A stretch of DNA of 37,729 bases. Source: Bifidobacterium breve. GTDB taxonomy: Bacteria; Actinomycetota; Actinomycetes; Nanopelagicales; Nanopelagicaceae. The DNA lies in contig CAMCXZ010000011.1 of assembly GCA_945883725.1 (NCBI GenBank), positions 1 to 37,729 on the forward strand. Reading direction: 5' to 3'. Position 1 is the stretch's first letter. Every line of letters starts with the position of its first letter. This document shows positions 24,284 to 32,817 of the stretch, one piece after another. Below the pieces are notes generated by a model. It was not told where the DNA came from. It did no database searches and saw nothing but the letters and a program-made list of their open reading frames with translations. Made by a program: the position numbers and the translations under genes.

Positions 24284-25058
24284 TCACCTTATTTGTTAAT
24301 TCACCTAAACCATCGATTGCGATAGTAATAGTTGATTTCTCTGGCATTGGACCAATACCAGCTGGCGTTCCAGTAATAATTACATCACCCGGAAGCAGTG
24401 TCATCACCTTTGAAACGAATTCTACAATCGCCGGCACATCAAACATCATTTGGCTTAACTTGCCATCTTGTTTAATTTCATCATTTAGCGTGGCCGTAAT
24501 TCGCTGAGTGCCAGGAATGAAATCAGTATCTATCCAAGGGCCAAGTGGGCAGAAAGTATCGAAACTTTTAGCACGAGACCACTGGCCGTCTTTCTTCTGT
24601 AAATCACGAGCGGTTACATCATTGGCAATCGTGTAACCAAAGATCACATCGTTAACGCGCTCTTTTGGAACATCTTTACAAATACGGCCAATCACGATTG
24701 CCAGTTCTGCTTCGTGATCAACTTGGCCAGCCATGCTCGGCCAAACGATGGTGTCATTTGGGCCAATTACCGAAGTATTCGGTTTAATAAAAATAATTGG
24801 TTCATCAGGTACTACACCTCCCATTTCAGCTGCATGATCGGCATAGTTCTTGCCGATACAGACAACTTTGCTGCGTGGAATAACGGGGGCAAGTAAACGC
24901 ACTTTGCTTAGCTCGGTAGTAGCTCCAGTCTTGGTTACCCCGTGATAAATCGGATCTCCAGAAATAACACTGATGGCGTTGTCATCTTCGAGCAACCCAT
25001 ATAGCGGATCGGTTCCGAGCCCAGTATCTGGGCCTGGGCTAAATCGAATTATGCGCAT
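24270..25058 (-). CDS. Fumarylacetoacetate hydrolase (FAH) family protein
   Basis: A cytoplasmic hydrolase or decarboxylase acting on a 2-oxo or beta-diketo acid, with a divalent metal. Length is 262 residues. The FAH core starts at VVCIGKNYADHAAEMG, followed by EPIIFIKPNTSVIGP. The metal ligands are in DHEAELAIVIGR (Glu-x-Glu) and the downstream YTIANDVTARDLQ Asp. The C-terminal GDVIITGTPAGIG is the family end mark. It overlaps both neighbours (gltX by 14 bases, the deaminase-like gene by one base at TAATG). The substrate cannot be told from sequence; oxaloacetate decarboxylase and acylpyruvase members exist. Confidence 0.92.
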   Translation of the reverse strand: MRIIRFSPGPDTGLGTDPLYGLLEDDNAISVISGDPIYHGVTKTGATTELSKVRLLAPVIPRSKVVCIGKNYADHAAEMGGVVPDEPIIFIKPNTSVIGPNDTIVWPSMAGQVDHEAELAIVIGRICKDVPKERVNDVIFGYTIANDVTARDLQKKDGQWSRAKSFDTFCPLGPWIDTDFIPGTQRITATLNDEIKQDGKLSQMMFDVPAIVEFVSKVMTLLPGDVIITGTPAGIGPMPEKSTITIAIDGLGELTNKVSARG

Positions 25059-25375
25059 TAAGCAATCTTATCGGGCACTGCCCCATCATTAGCAAAGAAG
25101 ATCGCAGCCATTGGCGCAAACTCAGTAATTACCGCAGTTTTCGCACTTCGCTCACCAGTAAAGACCACGGCTTCGATGCCACTAATTTGTGACGCTATCG
25201 CAACGGCAAACACTGCTTCGACTGCATCTAGTACTAGTGATGGTGAAACTACTGGCACTGCCACATAGGTGCGACCTGTGTTATCACGTAGAGCGGCAGC
25301 TTGTTTTGTGCCACTGCGCTTTAACGTGGCTTGGGCCAAAGTGACTAACTTTTGATCCTCTGGATTATTCAGCAT
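25058..25375 (-). CDS. Cytidine-deaminase-like protein lacking zinc ligands
   Basis: A 105-residue protein with the look of the small cytidine-deaminase fold: TLAQATLKRSG, then AAALRDNTGRTYVAVPVVSPSLVLDAVEAVFAVAIASQ, cited for orientation. The expected C-A-E or H-A-E and P-C-x-x-C zinc motifs are absent. In their place stand PSLVLDAVEA and TEFAPMAA. Actinobacterial genomes often carry such a protein next to the CNNM/CorC gene. It overlaps the CNNM/CorC gene by 11 bases upstream and the FAH gene by one base downstream, so it is inside the operon. It is probably not an active deaminase; a structural or binding role is possible. Confidence 0.75.
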   Translation of the reverse strand: MLNNPEDQKLVTLAQATLKRSGTKQAAALRDNTGRTYVAVPVVSPSLVLDAVEAVFAVAIASQISGIEAVVFTGERSAKTAVITEFAPMAAIFFANDGAVPDKIA

Positions 25376-26648
25376 TAGAAACTGGCTCCGCTAACTTTTC
25401 GATAAGAACGCTACTTATTCTACGACGTCGCCCGATTGGACGCTCTGACGTAATCGACCAGCCACCCAAATCTACGGTGCTGCCAGTAATTGGCACGCGA
25501 CCAAGTTTCTGTGCCATTAATCCGCCGATAGTGTCCACATCTTCGAAGTCTTGAGCTTCAATTTCAATTTCTAGCTCTTCGGCTAAATCTTCAATATGAA
25601 GTGCAGCCTTTGCGCGAGCTCTAGTTTTTTCATCATTTAGCCAAGTAAACGATTCAACGCCATCATCAAATTCATCAGCAATTTCGCCAACAATTTCTTC
25701 AATAATGTCTTCAATTGTAATTAGGCCTGCGGTGCCACCGTATTCATCAACCACGATTGCCAAGTGAATCTGATCGCGCTGCATTTCCTTCAATAGCTCG
25801 GCTGCAATCTTTATTTCAGGAACAAAGGTGGCTGGGCGCAAATGCTGCTCTACTCGCTCAGTTGTCTCGGCTTCATGGTGATCAAGTGCGCGACGGGCTA
25901 AGTCTTTTACATAGGTAATGCCAATAATGTTGTCGATGTTTTCACCTACGACTGGAATTCGAGAAAAACCAGATCGAAGTGCCAGTGAAAGGCCTTGGCG
26001 CAGCGTCTTATCTTTTTCTACCCAAACCATGTCAGTGCGTGGCACCATAAGTTCACGCACCAAAGTATCGCCCAGCTCAAAAACTGAGTGAATCATTTCG
26101 TGCTCGTCAGACTCAACTAGACCGCGTTCGTGAGCTTGATCCACTAAGTCGCGAAGCTCGGCTTCATTTGCAAATGGCCCACTTCTAAAACCTTTTCCAG
26201 GTGTCATGGCATTACCAATTGCGATAAGTAATTTGGTAACTGGTGCCAGAATAAATGCCAAGAAATAAGCAACGGTTGCGCCAGCTAGAGCCCAGTTATT
26301 GGGTTTTTGCTTGCCGAGTGTGCGAGGCCCAACGCCAACCATTACATATGAAACAACCACCATGATTGCAACCGTTAGCGCCATTGCCTGGGCCGATGAA
26401 TATTCGCGTAGCAAGATAACAGCTAATAGAACGGTTGCCGTTAATTCACAAGTCTTTCGAACTAAGAGCACCACGTTTAAATATCTGGCTTGGTCAAAGA
26501 AAACTTTCTTTAAGATCGCACCACCGCGTTTACTCTCTAGCTTTTCAATTACAACCCGAGAGATTGACGCCAGTGCTGATTCGGTGCCAGCTAAGAAGCC
26601 AGCAAAAGCCAAAAGTAGAATAATGGAAATTATGGGCAGGGGGTTCAT
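25365..26648 (-). CDS. CNNM/CorC (HlyC) family membrane protein with CBS pair
   Basis: A membrane transporter or regulator, often linked to magnesium export, 427 residues. The N-terminal DUF21/CNNM domain has about four helices (1-150) and opens with [21 protein letters not shown]. Two CBS domains follow (about 200-330), with [10 protein letters not shown] and [26 protein letters not shown], the latter cited as a known CorC mark. A C-terminal CorC/HlyC domain (about 340-415) ends the protein. It overlaps ybeY by 4 bases, so translation is coupled. In many Actinobacteria era follows this region, but here the FAH gene and gltX do. Confidence 0.94.
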   Translation of the reverse strand: MNPLPIISIILLLAFAGFLAGTESALASISRVVIEKLESKRGGAILKKVFFDQARYLNVVLLVRKTCELTATVLLAVILLREYSSAQAMALTVAIMVVVSYVMVGVGPRTLGKQKPNNWALAGATVAYFLAFILAPVTKLLIAIGNAMTPGKGFRSGPFANEAELRDLVDQAHERGLVESDEHEMIHSVFELGDTLVRELMVPRTDMVWVEKDKTLRQGLSLALRSGFSRIPVVGENIDNIIGITYVKDLARRALDHHEAETTERVEQHLRPATFVPEIKIAAELLKEMQRDQIHLAIVVDEYGGTAGLITIEDIIEEIVGEIADEFDDGVESFTWLNDEKTRARAKAALHIEDLAEELEIEIEAQDFEDVDTIGGLMAQKLGRVPITGSTVDLGGWSITSERPIGRRRRISSVLIEKLAEPVSNAE

Positions 26649-27085
26649 TTACTTTCAGCACTCCATTGTTTTACTAGGGATTCTTGCAGCTCGAACATTA
26701 CTGTCTCTTCAACTACTTCAGCATGGTCATATCCCAGGATATGCAATAAGCCGTGGGTAGCCAAAATAAACATTTCATGTTCCGGTGAGTGGCCAGCTAA
26801 ATTTGCTTGCGCTGTTGCAAAATCTGGCGAAATAACAATATCGCCCAAAGTTACAACTTCACCTTCAGTTTCAGGCAAATCCATGGGAAATGAGAGCACA
26901 TCAGTAGAACCAGGTTCATCCATCCACTTAATGTGTAATTCAGTCATTTCGGCATCATCGACAAAAGTCACGTTCAAATCACAATCTGGATGCAAATCTA
27001 ATTTAGACATCGCAAAAGCCAAGAGCGATTGAATTTGATCACCAGGTGCAAGAGCCCCTGATTTATTAGTTATTTCAATGGTCAT
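26645..27085 (-). CDS. ybeY: Endoribonuclease YbeY (rRNA maturation)
   Basis: Zinc-dependent RNase that helps mature 16S rRNA 3' ends and control ribosome quality. Length is 146 residues, as usual. The metal site is HGLLHILGYDH, which supplies the three His ligands. LNVTFVDDAEMTELH and STDVLSFPMD are family marks. It overlaps phoH upstream and the CNNM/CorC gene downstream by 4 bases each, the conserved phoH-ybeY pair. Confidence 0.96.
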   Translation of the reverse strand: MTIEITNKSGALAPGDQIQSLLAFAMSKLDLHPDCDLNVTFVDDAEMTELHIKWMDEPGSTDVLSFPMDLPETEGEVVTLGDIVISPDFATAQANLAGHSPEHEMFILATHGLLHILGYDHAEVVEETVMFELQESLVKQWSAESK

Positions 27086-28074
27086 GGATTGCGAATCGAG
27101 CGCGGGGTTTGGCGCGCTTCATTGAACTTGTCGTAGGCCTTAACAATGTCGCCAATTAAGCGGTGGCGAACCACATCTTCGGCAGTTAGCTCTTGGAAAG
27201 AGATGTCATCGATATCTTGCAGAATGTCACGAATAATTGCGAGCCCTGATTTGGCGCCATTAGGTAAATCAATCTGAGTCACATCGCCAGTGATCACCAT
27301 CTTGGAACCAAAACCTAGACGAGTTAAGAACATCTTCATCTGCTCAGGCGTGGTGTTCTGGGCTTCATCTAAAATGATAAAGGCGTCATTAAGCGTGCGA
27401 CCACGCATAAATGCAAGTGGTGCGACTTCGATAACCCCAGATTGCATTAATCGTGGAATTGAATCGATATCGATCATGTCGTGCAGCGCATCAAATAATG
27501 GTCGTAAATATGGATCAATTTTCTCCGAAAGTGAACCAGGCAAGAAACCTAAATGTTCACCAGCTTCAACGGCTGGACGCGTTAGGACAATGCGATTAAC
27601 TTTCTTAGCTTGCAGTGCAGCCACAGCTTTAGCCATTGCTAAGTAAGTTTTACCAGTACCGGCCGGGCCGATTCCGAAAGTAATTGTGTTCTCATCAATC
27701 GCATCGACGTAACGCTTTTGATTAGCAGTCTTTGGTCTGATAGTTCGACCACGGTTAGAAACAATATTTAGTGATAAAACTTCGCCCGGATTATCTTGCG
27801 GGGTCTGCGCCAACATGCCAATGGATCGAATCACGGAATCAACATTTACGGTTTGCCCGGAACGGATTACCACCATCAGTTCGGTGAAAAGCTTCTCTAA
27901 TTGTTGGCAATCAATATGCGGACCGCGCAAAGTAATCTCATTGCCGCGCACTGTGATATTTACTGATGGGAACGCCGCTTCAACTGCCAACATATTTGCA
28001 TCATTCGCTCCGACCAAGGCAACCATTGGAATTGCGGGCGGAATCGTAATTAAGGTTCTCTCCATGTGTGGCAT
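27082..28074 (-). CDS. phoH: PhoH-like ATPase
   Basis: A cytoplasmic P-loop ATPase related to RNA helicase cores, linked in function with YbeY, 330 residues. Walker A is GPAGTGKTYLA, Walker B is FIILDEAQNTT, and an N-terminal KH-like region (about 15-75) is seen. The longer reading from 28158 would overlap the HIT gene by 74 bases and adds residues that homologues lack. The ATG at 28074, or the next at 28065 (MERTL), is more likely. No strong ribosome site was found for either, and the gene sits in a tight operon. Confidence 0.93.
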   Translation of the reverse strand: MPHMERTLITIPPAIPMVALVGANDANMLAVEAAFPSVNITVRGNEITLRGPHIDCQQLEKLFTELMVVIRSGQTVNVDSVIRSIGMLAQTPQDNPGEVLSLNIVSNRGRTIRPKTANQKRYVDAIDENTITFGIGPAGTGKTYLAMAKAVAALQAKKVNRIVLTRPAVEAGEHLGFLPGSLSEKIDPYLRPLFDALHDMIDIDSIPRLMQSGVIEVAPLAFMRGRTLNDAFIILDEAQNTTPEQMKMFLTRLGFGSKMVITGDVTQIDLPNGAKSGLAIIRDILQDIDDISFQELTAEDVVRHRLIGDIVKAYDKFNEARQTPRSIRNP

Positions 28075-28084
28075 AAGGCTATCT

Positions 28085-28420
28085 TTAACCGGGCGGCCAA
28101 GCCAGACCACGCCCACCCAAAAGATGTAAGTGAGCGTGAAAAACGCTTTGGCCAGCATCAGCGCCGGTGTTAAAAACGGTGCGATAACCAGTTAAACCTT
28201 CAGCTTCTGCCAATTGACCTGCAGCTGCAAAAACCGCACTTAGCGCCGCTGGTGATTTCTCGGCTAACTCAGCAGCATTTTCAACATGCAATTTCGGAAC
28301 AATCAGGAAGTGAACTGGCGCTTGCGGATTGATGTCAGCAAAAGCTATGACTTGCTCATCTTGAAACTTTAGCTCAGCCGGAATTTCACCAGCGATGATT
28401 TTGCAGAATAGGCAGCTCAT
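28085..28420 (-). CDS. HIT-family (HINT-like) nucleotide hydrolase
   Basis: A small cytoplasmic phosphoramidase or nucleotidyl hydrolase, 111 residues. The active-site triad is HAHLHLLGG, the His-x-His-x-His motif. It opens SCLFCKIIAGEIPA, a HINT mark with two Cys, and ends GLAWPPG, the usual C terminus. It starts 11 bases after rsmE. This HINT type is found next to phoH and rsmE in many Actinobacteria. Confidence 0.95.
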   Translation of the reverse strand: MSCLFCKIIAGEIPAELKFQDEQVIAFADINPQAPVHFLIVPKLHVENAAELAEKSPAALSAVFAAAGQLAEAEGLTGYRTVFNTGADAGQSVFHAHLHLLGGRGLAWPPG

Positions 28421-28431
28421 AGTTAATTAGT

Positions 28432-29151
28432 TTAGAAGACTTTCAGCAAAGAGTTAACGGCGCTAAGGGCAGCTAGCCCAGCGTGTGCTGAGCGCAAAAT
28501 AGGTCTGCCTAGGCCAGCAACATGAGCACCAGCTGCTGCAAAAGCAGCAAGTTCTTCCTCAGTTATGCCGCCTTCAGGACCGATCACAACAACAACGTTT
28601 TTCGCTTTTGTTTGCGGGGTAATAATTTCGCTTAACTTAACTTGAGCACTTTCATGAAACACGAGTGCTAAATCAGCGCTTTTAATTAATTCAATAACGC
28701 CTTTCTCTTTTACAGTTTCATGTAGCTGCGGAATAAATAGGCGCCGAGATTGCTTACTTGCTTCGCGAGCAGTTGTGGCAAATTTACTAATTACCTCGGT
28801 ACGACTAATCGAGCGATTTGCAAGCCAAGGCACAATGACATCTGCGCCAGCTTCAGTTAGTAACTCAACTGCCTCTTTTGCGCGATCACTCTTTGGCAGC
28901 GCTTGCACAACGGTAAACTGAATTTCCAAGGGCTCTTGGCGACCTACTTCTAATACTGTTGTTTCAAGTGATCGCTTAGTGACTTCAGTTACCTGAACAT
29001 TTGCCCAACCACCAACGCCGTCGGAAACTCGGAATATCTCGCCTACTTCAATACGCAGTACTTTAATTGCGTGGTTGGCATCTTCGGAATTAAATGAATA
29101 GCTTGCCCCAACTTGGGTTGGCAGATCTGGCACAAAAAATAGAGTTAACAT
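28432..29151 (-). CDS. rsmE: 16S rRNA m3U1498 methyltransferase RsmE
   Basis: SPOUT-fold methyltransferase for U1498 of 16S rRNA, 239 residues. Family marks are HAIKVLRIEVGE in the N-terminal PUA-like domain, QALPKSDRAKEAVELLTEAG, the SAM-binding knot VVVIGPEGGITEEE and the C-terminal LGRPILRSAHAGLAAL. It starts directly after the dnaJ stop (TAAATG), with no gap. Confidence 0.96.
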   Translation of the reverse strand: MLTLFFVPDLPTQVGASYSFNSEDANHAIKVLRIEVGEIFRVSDGVGGWANVQVTEVTKRSLETTVLEVGRQEPLEIQFTVVQALPKSDRAKEAVELLTEAGADVIVPWLANRSISRTEVISKFATTAREASKQSRRLFIPQLHETVKEKGVIELIKSADLALVFHESAQVKLSEIITPQTKAKNVVVVIGPEGGITEEELAAFAAAGAHVAGLGRPILRSAHAGLAALSAVNSLLKVF

Positions 29152-30264
29152 TTAACGACCGAAAGCGCCGCGAAGTTTATGGAAGAAACTTTGGTCGTGA
29201 TCCTTTATCTCAACTTCGCCAGCTTTTTCACCGCGAGATTCGGCAAACTTTCGCAATAACTCTTCTTCAGCCTTATTTAACTTAGTCGGGGTCTTTACTT
29301 CAACATGAACAATCAGGTCGCCACGGGTGCCACGGCGCAGATGGGTCATGCCCTTGCCCTTAACCGTAATAGTGGCGCCACTTTGAGTGCCAGCTTTAAC
29401 TTCTACCTCGATTGGGCCATCTAGCGTTTCAACCTTTACTTTTGTTCCTAGCGTTGCCGCAGCCATTGAAACGGCTAGTGCCAAGTGCAAATTATCGCCT
29501 TCGCGCATCAATGTTTCATGGGCAGTTTCGACGATTTCCACATATAAATCACCAGCCGGGCCACCGCCCGCCCCAACTTCACCACGGCCAGACATCTGAA
29601 TTCGGTTTCCAGTTTCAACACCAGCTGGAACTTTAATATCGATTGTTTGGCGAGCACGCACTCGACCATCGCCAGAACATTCGCGGCATGGGTTTGGAAT
29701 TGTTGACCCGTATCCCCCGCAATTATTACAAGGACGAGATGTCATTACTTGGCCGATAAAGGATCTAGTTACTTGTTGGGTTTCACCACGACCCTTACAG
29801 ATCGGACATGTCTGCGGTGTTGAGTTATCAGCACATCCACTACCTGTGCACTTAGAACAAACAACAGCGCTTTCCAAAGTAATGGTTCGCTCAGTTCCGA
29901 AACACGCTTCATTCAAATCTACGTCTATGCGAATCAGCGCATCTTGGCCAGCTCGCATGCGTGGTCGTGGACCACGATTTGCTGTGCCACCACCGAAGAA
30001 AGCATCCATGATGTCGCTAAAGCCACCGGTATTACCGAAACCCCCAAAGCCACCCATGTTGCTTCCGCCCATGTCATATTGCTGACGCTTTTGTGGATCA
30101 CTCAACGTGTCATAGGCCGCAGTAACTTCTTTAAATTTTTCTTGAGTTGCTGGATCTGGATTTACATCGGGATGTAATTCACGAGCAAGTTTGCGATAAG
30201 CCTTCTTTATTTCATCGCCAGAGGCATCGCGTGACACACCCAACGCTTGATAATGATCTGCCAC
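29152..30264 (-). CDS. dnaJ: Chaperone DnaJ
   Basis: A DnaK co-chaperone of 370 residues, type I. The J domain has the HPD at about residues 33-35. A Gly/Phe-rich stretch (about 70-92) follows. Four zinc-binding repeats are seen between about 145 and 210: [24 protein letters not shown] and CRECSGDG, and the C-terminal substrate-binding domains follow. It abuts hrcA with no base between. In this order it is the second, HrcA-linked DnaJ of Actinobacteria; dnaK is not in the window. Confidence 0.97.
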   Translation of the reverse strand: MADHYQALGVSRDASGDEIKKAYRKLARELHPDVNPDPATQEKFKEVTAAYDTLSDPQKRQQYDMGGSNMGGFGGFGNTGGFSDIMDAFFGGGTANRGPRPRMRAGQDALIRIDVDLNEACFGTERTITLESAVVCSKCTGSGCADNSTPQTCPICKGRGETQQVTRSFIGQVMTSRPCNNCGGYGSTIPNPCRECSGDGRVRARQTIDIKVPAGVETGNRIQMSGRGEVGAGGGPAGDLYVEIVETAHETLMREGDNLHLALAVSMAAATLGTKVKVETLDGPIEVEVKAGTQSGATITVKGKGMTHLRRGTRGDLIVHVEVKTPTKLNKAEEELLRKFAESRGEKAGEVEIKDHDQSFFHKLRGAFGR

Positions 30265-31278
30265 TTATGCACCTTCTGTTAAATATCGACTGATGTAACG
30301 AGCTACTGCGCCAACGGTTGCCATCGAACTGGCGTAATCCATTCGGGTTGGCCCCAAGATGCCAAGTGCGCCAAGAGGAGAATTATCTATGCCGTAGCCA
30401 ACAGTTACCAAACTGGTTTGCTGCAGATTTGCCACTTGCTGTTCATGTCCGATGCGCACTTTTACACTCTCATTGGCATCGCCAAGTAGGCGTAATAGAA
30501 CCACTTGCTCTTCAAGTGCCTCTAAAACAGGGTGGATCTGAGTTGAGAAATCCTCACTAAAGCGAGCTAAATTCGAGGTTCCAGCTAACACAATCTTTTC
30601 TTCTGGACGCTCCATCGACATTTCCAAAAGAGCTGAAATCAATAGCGCCACATCTTTACGTTCGTGTGCAGAATAAATATCCATAATGCCAGTAATGCGA
30701 TCTGCCACCTCGGGCAAACGATAACCAGCTAGTGCGTTATTGATCTGATTGCGTAAGCTAGCAATGAAAATATCATTAACGTCACTGCTCAATTCAATTA
30801 CTCGCTGCTCAACTCGACCAGAGTCGGTAATCAAAATCATCATCATGCGAGAAGTGGTAAGTGAAACAAGTTCAACGTGGCGCACCTTAGATTTAATCAT
30901 TGATGGGTATTGCACAACTGCTACCTGCTTTGTCACATCAGCCAAAAGGCGAACCGTGCGCATCACTACATCATCTAGATCAAGAGCACCTTCAAGAAAC
31001 GTTTCAATCGCGCGACGTTCTGCGGCTGAAAGTGGCTTTACAGTTTCGATGCGATCGACAAATAAACGATAACCAGAATCAGTTGGAATGCGACCAGCAC
31101 TGGTATGAGGTTGGGCGATTAAGCCCTCTTCTTCAAGTACTGCCATCTCGTTGCGAATTGTTGCTGGCGAAATACCTAATCCATGACGATCAGCAATAGC
31201 CTTTGAGCCAACTGGTTCTTGCGTTGCGACATATTCATCGACAATTGCTCGCAGAATTTCGAGTCGGCGGTTAGACAT
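30265..31278 (-). CDS. hrcA: Heat-inducible transcription repressor HrcA
   Basis: Repressor of class I heat-shock genes that binds CIRCE elements, 337 residues. The N-terminal winged helix opens NRRLEILRAIVDEYVATQEPVGSK and continues with GISPATIRNEMAVLEEEGLI, cited for orientation. The dimerisation and GAF-like domain fills the rest, ending in DYASSMATVGAVARYIS. It forms a unit with dnaJ. No CIRCE (TTAGCACTC-N9-GAGTGCTAA) was found upstream of it here, so regulation of this unit is not visible. A weak AGGT lies well before the ATG. Confidence 0.96.
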   Translation of the reverse strand: MSNRRLEILRAIVDEYVATQEPVGSKAIADRHGLGISPATIRNEMAVLEEEGLIAQPHTSAGRIPTDSGYRLFVDRIETVKPLSAAERRAIETFLEGALDLDDVVMRTVRLLADVTKQVAVVQYPSMIKSKVRHVELVSLTTSRMMMILITDSGRVEQRVIELSSDVNDIFIASLRNQINNALAGYRLPEVADRITGIMDIYSAHERKDVALLISALLEMSMERPEEKIVLAGTSNLARFSEDFSTQIHPVLEALEEQVVLLRLLGDANESVKVRIGHEQQVANLQQTSLVTVGYGIDNSPLGALGILGPTRMDYASSMATVGAVARYISRYLTEGA

Positions 31279-31294
31279 CAGGGGCAGTTTCTAC

Positions 31295-31633
31295 CTAGTT
31301 AATTGCGAGGGTGATCGAAATCAAAGTTAGCAAGAAGAATGCTGGAAAAGCAGTCTTCGCTTTATCTGCGCGGAAGTGGAAAAAGATTGCACCAGCCATG
31401 ATGCACCAAAGTGAAATAAGTGCTGGATACGCAAATGCTGACCACTTAAGCGCTAGAACTAAGCCAAGTGCTGCAGCTGCCTCAAATACGCCAGTAACGC
31501 GAGCAAGCCAATCTGGCACATTCACATCGCGAGTTCCGCTTAGACCCTTCTCGTTACCGCTGGCTTTAGAGAGGCCAGAGATAAGGAAAATCAGGGCTAA
31601 GAACGAGAGCAGGACGACTTTTGTGGTTTCCAT
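31295..31633 (-). CDS. DoxX-like family membrane protein
   Basis: A four-helix membrane protein of 112 residues. The first helix ends LIFLISGLSKASG, a DoxX-type start. Then come the loop VPDWLARVTGVFEAAAALGLVLALKW and two more helices, cited for orientation. DoxX-like proteins are linked to redox and thiol stress or quinone binding in some organisms, but no role can be fixed here. It lies 15 bases after hemW and 16 bases before hrcA. Confidence 0.85.
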   Translation of the reverse strand: METTKVVLLSFLALIFLISGLSKASGNEKGLSGTRDVNVPDWLARVTGVFEAAAALGLVLALKWSAFAYPALISLWCIMAGAIFFHFRADKAKTAFPAFFLLTLISITLAIN

Positions 31634-31648
31634 AGTGGGTAAAAGGTA

Positions 31649-32770
31649 CTACATAACGATTTCGCGCACGATTTGATCAGCGATCAACCGACCCGTTGGC
31701 GTTAATTTGATGCGATCACTCGAGGTATCTAGATATCCCTGTTCACGATAACTAGCCAATCGCTCAAGTTCTTGCGGCTTTAGCGCTTCAAAACTCAAAC
31801 CTTCGCGCATTCGAATTGCAAGCATGATCTCTTCATCACGCAACTGGGATGCATTCATGGTTTCGCGATCTTGTACTGGTGATTCACCATTAAATAACTT
31901 TGTCTTATAAGCAGTTGGATGTTTAACATTCCACCAACGTTCGCCATTTAGGTGCGAATGAGCCCCTGGCCCCAACCCCCACCAATTAGCACTCTTCCAG
32001 TACGCAATATTGTGTAAACACTCTTTGCCGGGCTTTGACCAATTACTTAACTCATACCAACTCAAGCCAGCCTCTTCGCATAACTGATCGACTAACAAAT
32101 ACATATCGGCCATCAAGTCATCATCAGGCATGGTTAGATCACCACGCTTAATTTGGGCCGCGAGCTTTGTGCCAGTTTCCACAATCAACGCATACGCACT
32201 TATGTGGTCAATATCTAAGGCAAGTGCCGCTTGAACTGTTTCGCGCCAATCATCTAGTGACTCACCCGGTGTTCCATAAATCAAATCAACGCTAATTGAG
32301 TTAAAGCCTGCAGTTCGAGCCATGCTCACAGCTTTTTCCACATTGTCAGGATTATGCGTGCGATCAAGAGCTGCCAATACATGCGGCTTAGCCGACTGCA
32401 TGCCGAATGAGATTCGATTAAAACCAACTTCTAAATACTCGGCTAATTTTTCAGACGTGACCGAATCAGGGTTTGCCTCTAACGTAATTTCAGCATCTGG
32501 TGCTAAATCAAAGCGATTGCGAATAGCAGCGATAACTCGACCTAAGTCAGCAGGTGGCAAAAGTGATGGCGTTCCCCCACCAAAGAAGATGGTCGGAACT
32601 GACGAAGTCGGAGCGCTCTCAAGTTCACGTAAAACGGCATCGATATAGTCATTCGAAACGATCTCTAGCGTGGCACCATCTTGTAGCTCGGAGGGCGTAT
32701 ACGTATTGAAATCACAGTACCCACAGCGCTTTACGCAGTACGGGATATGAACGTAAAACGAGAGCGACAT
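31649..32770 (-). CDS. hemW: Heme chaperone HemW (radical SAM)
   Basis: A radical-SAM protein that delivers heme to respiratory enzymes; often misannotated as coproporphyrinogen oxidase. Length is 373 residues. The 4Fe-4S motif is CVKRCGYC (C-x3-C-x2-C) at about residue 12, followed by FFGGGTPSLL and EANPDSVT. A C-terminal HemN-type domain contains LGPGAHSHL. It lacks the extra Cys of true HemN. The ATG at 32770 is chosen over the longer reading from 32803 because TACAAT ends exactly 6 bases before it and homologues begin here (SFYVHIPYC). Confidence 0.95.
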   Translation of the reverse strand: MSLSFYVHIPYCVKRCGYCDFNTYTPSELQDGATLEIVSNDYIDAVLRELESAPTSSVPTIFFGGGTPSLLPPADLGRVIAAIRNRFDLAPDAEITLEANPDSVTSEKLAEYLEVGFNRISFGMQSAKPHVLAALDRTHNPDNVEKAVSMARTAGFNSISVDLIYGTPGESLDDWRETVQAALALDIDHISAYALIVETGTKLAAQIKRGDLTMPDDDLMADMYLLVDQLCEEAGLSWYELSNWSKPGKECLHNIAYWKSANWWGLGPGAHSHLNGERWWNVKHPTAYKTKLFNGESPVQDRETMNASQLRDEEIMLAIRMREGLSFEALKPQELERLASYREQGYLDTSSDRIKLTPTGRLIADQIVREIVM

Positions 32771-32776
32771 GTATGT

Positions 32777-32782
32777 ATTGTA
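32777..32782 (-). promoter_or_regulatory. -10 element of the hemW leaderless promoter
   Basis: TACAAT on the minus strand, 6 bases (ACATAC), then the ATG at 32770. It fixes the start codon of hemW. Confidence 0.65.
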
Positions 32783-32817
32783 TGCGAGGTTTTGTGAAGA
32801 CAATAATTGTGCTGAAT

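Noticed and set aside
28075-28158. Longer PhoH reading that overlaps the HIT gene
   Set aside because: The added hydrophobic stretch is the shifted-frame image of the conserved HIT C terminus, and PhoH homologues start near 28074.
31986-31994. TTAGCACTC, half of a CIRCE heat-shock operator
   Set aside because: It lies inside hemW and the inverted partner GAGTGCTAA is not found 9 bases away, so it is a chance match despite hrcA being near.
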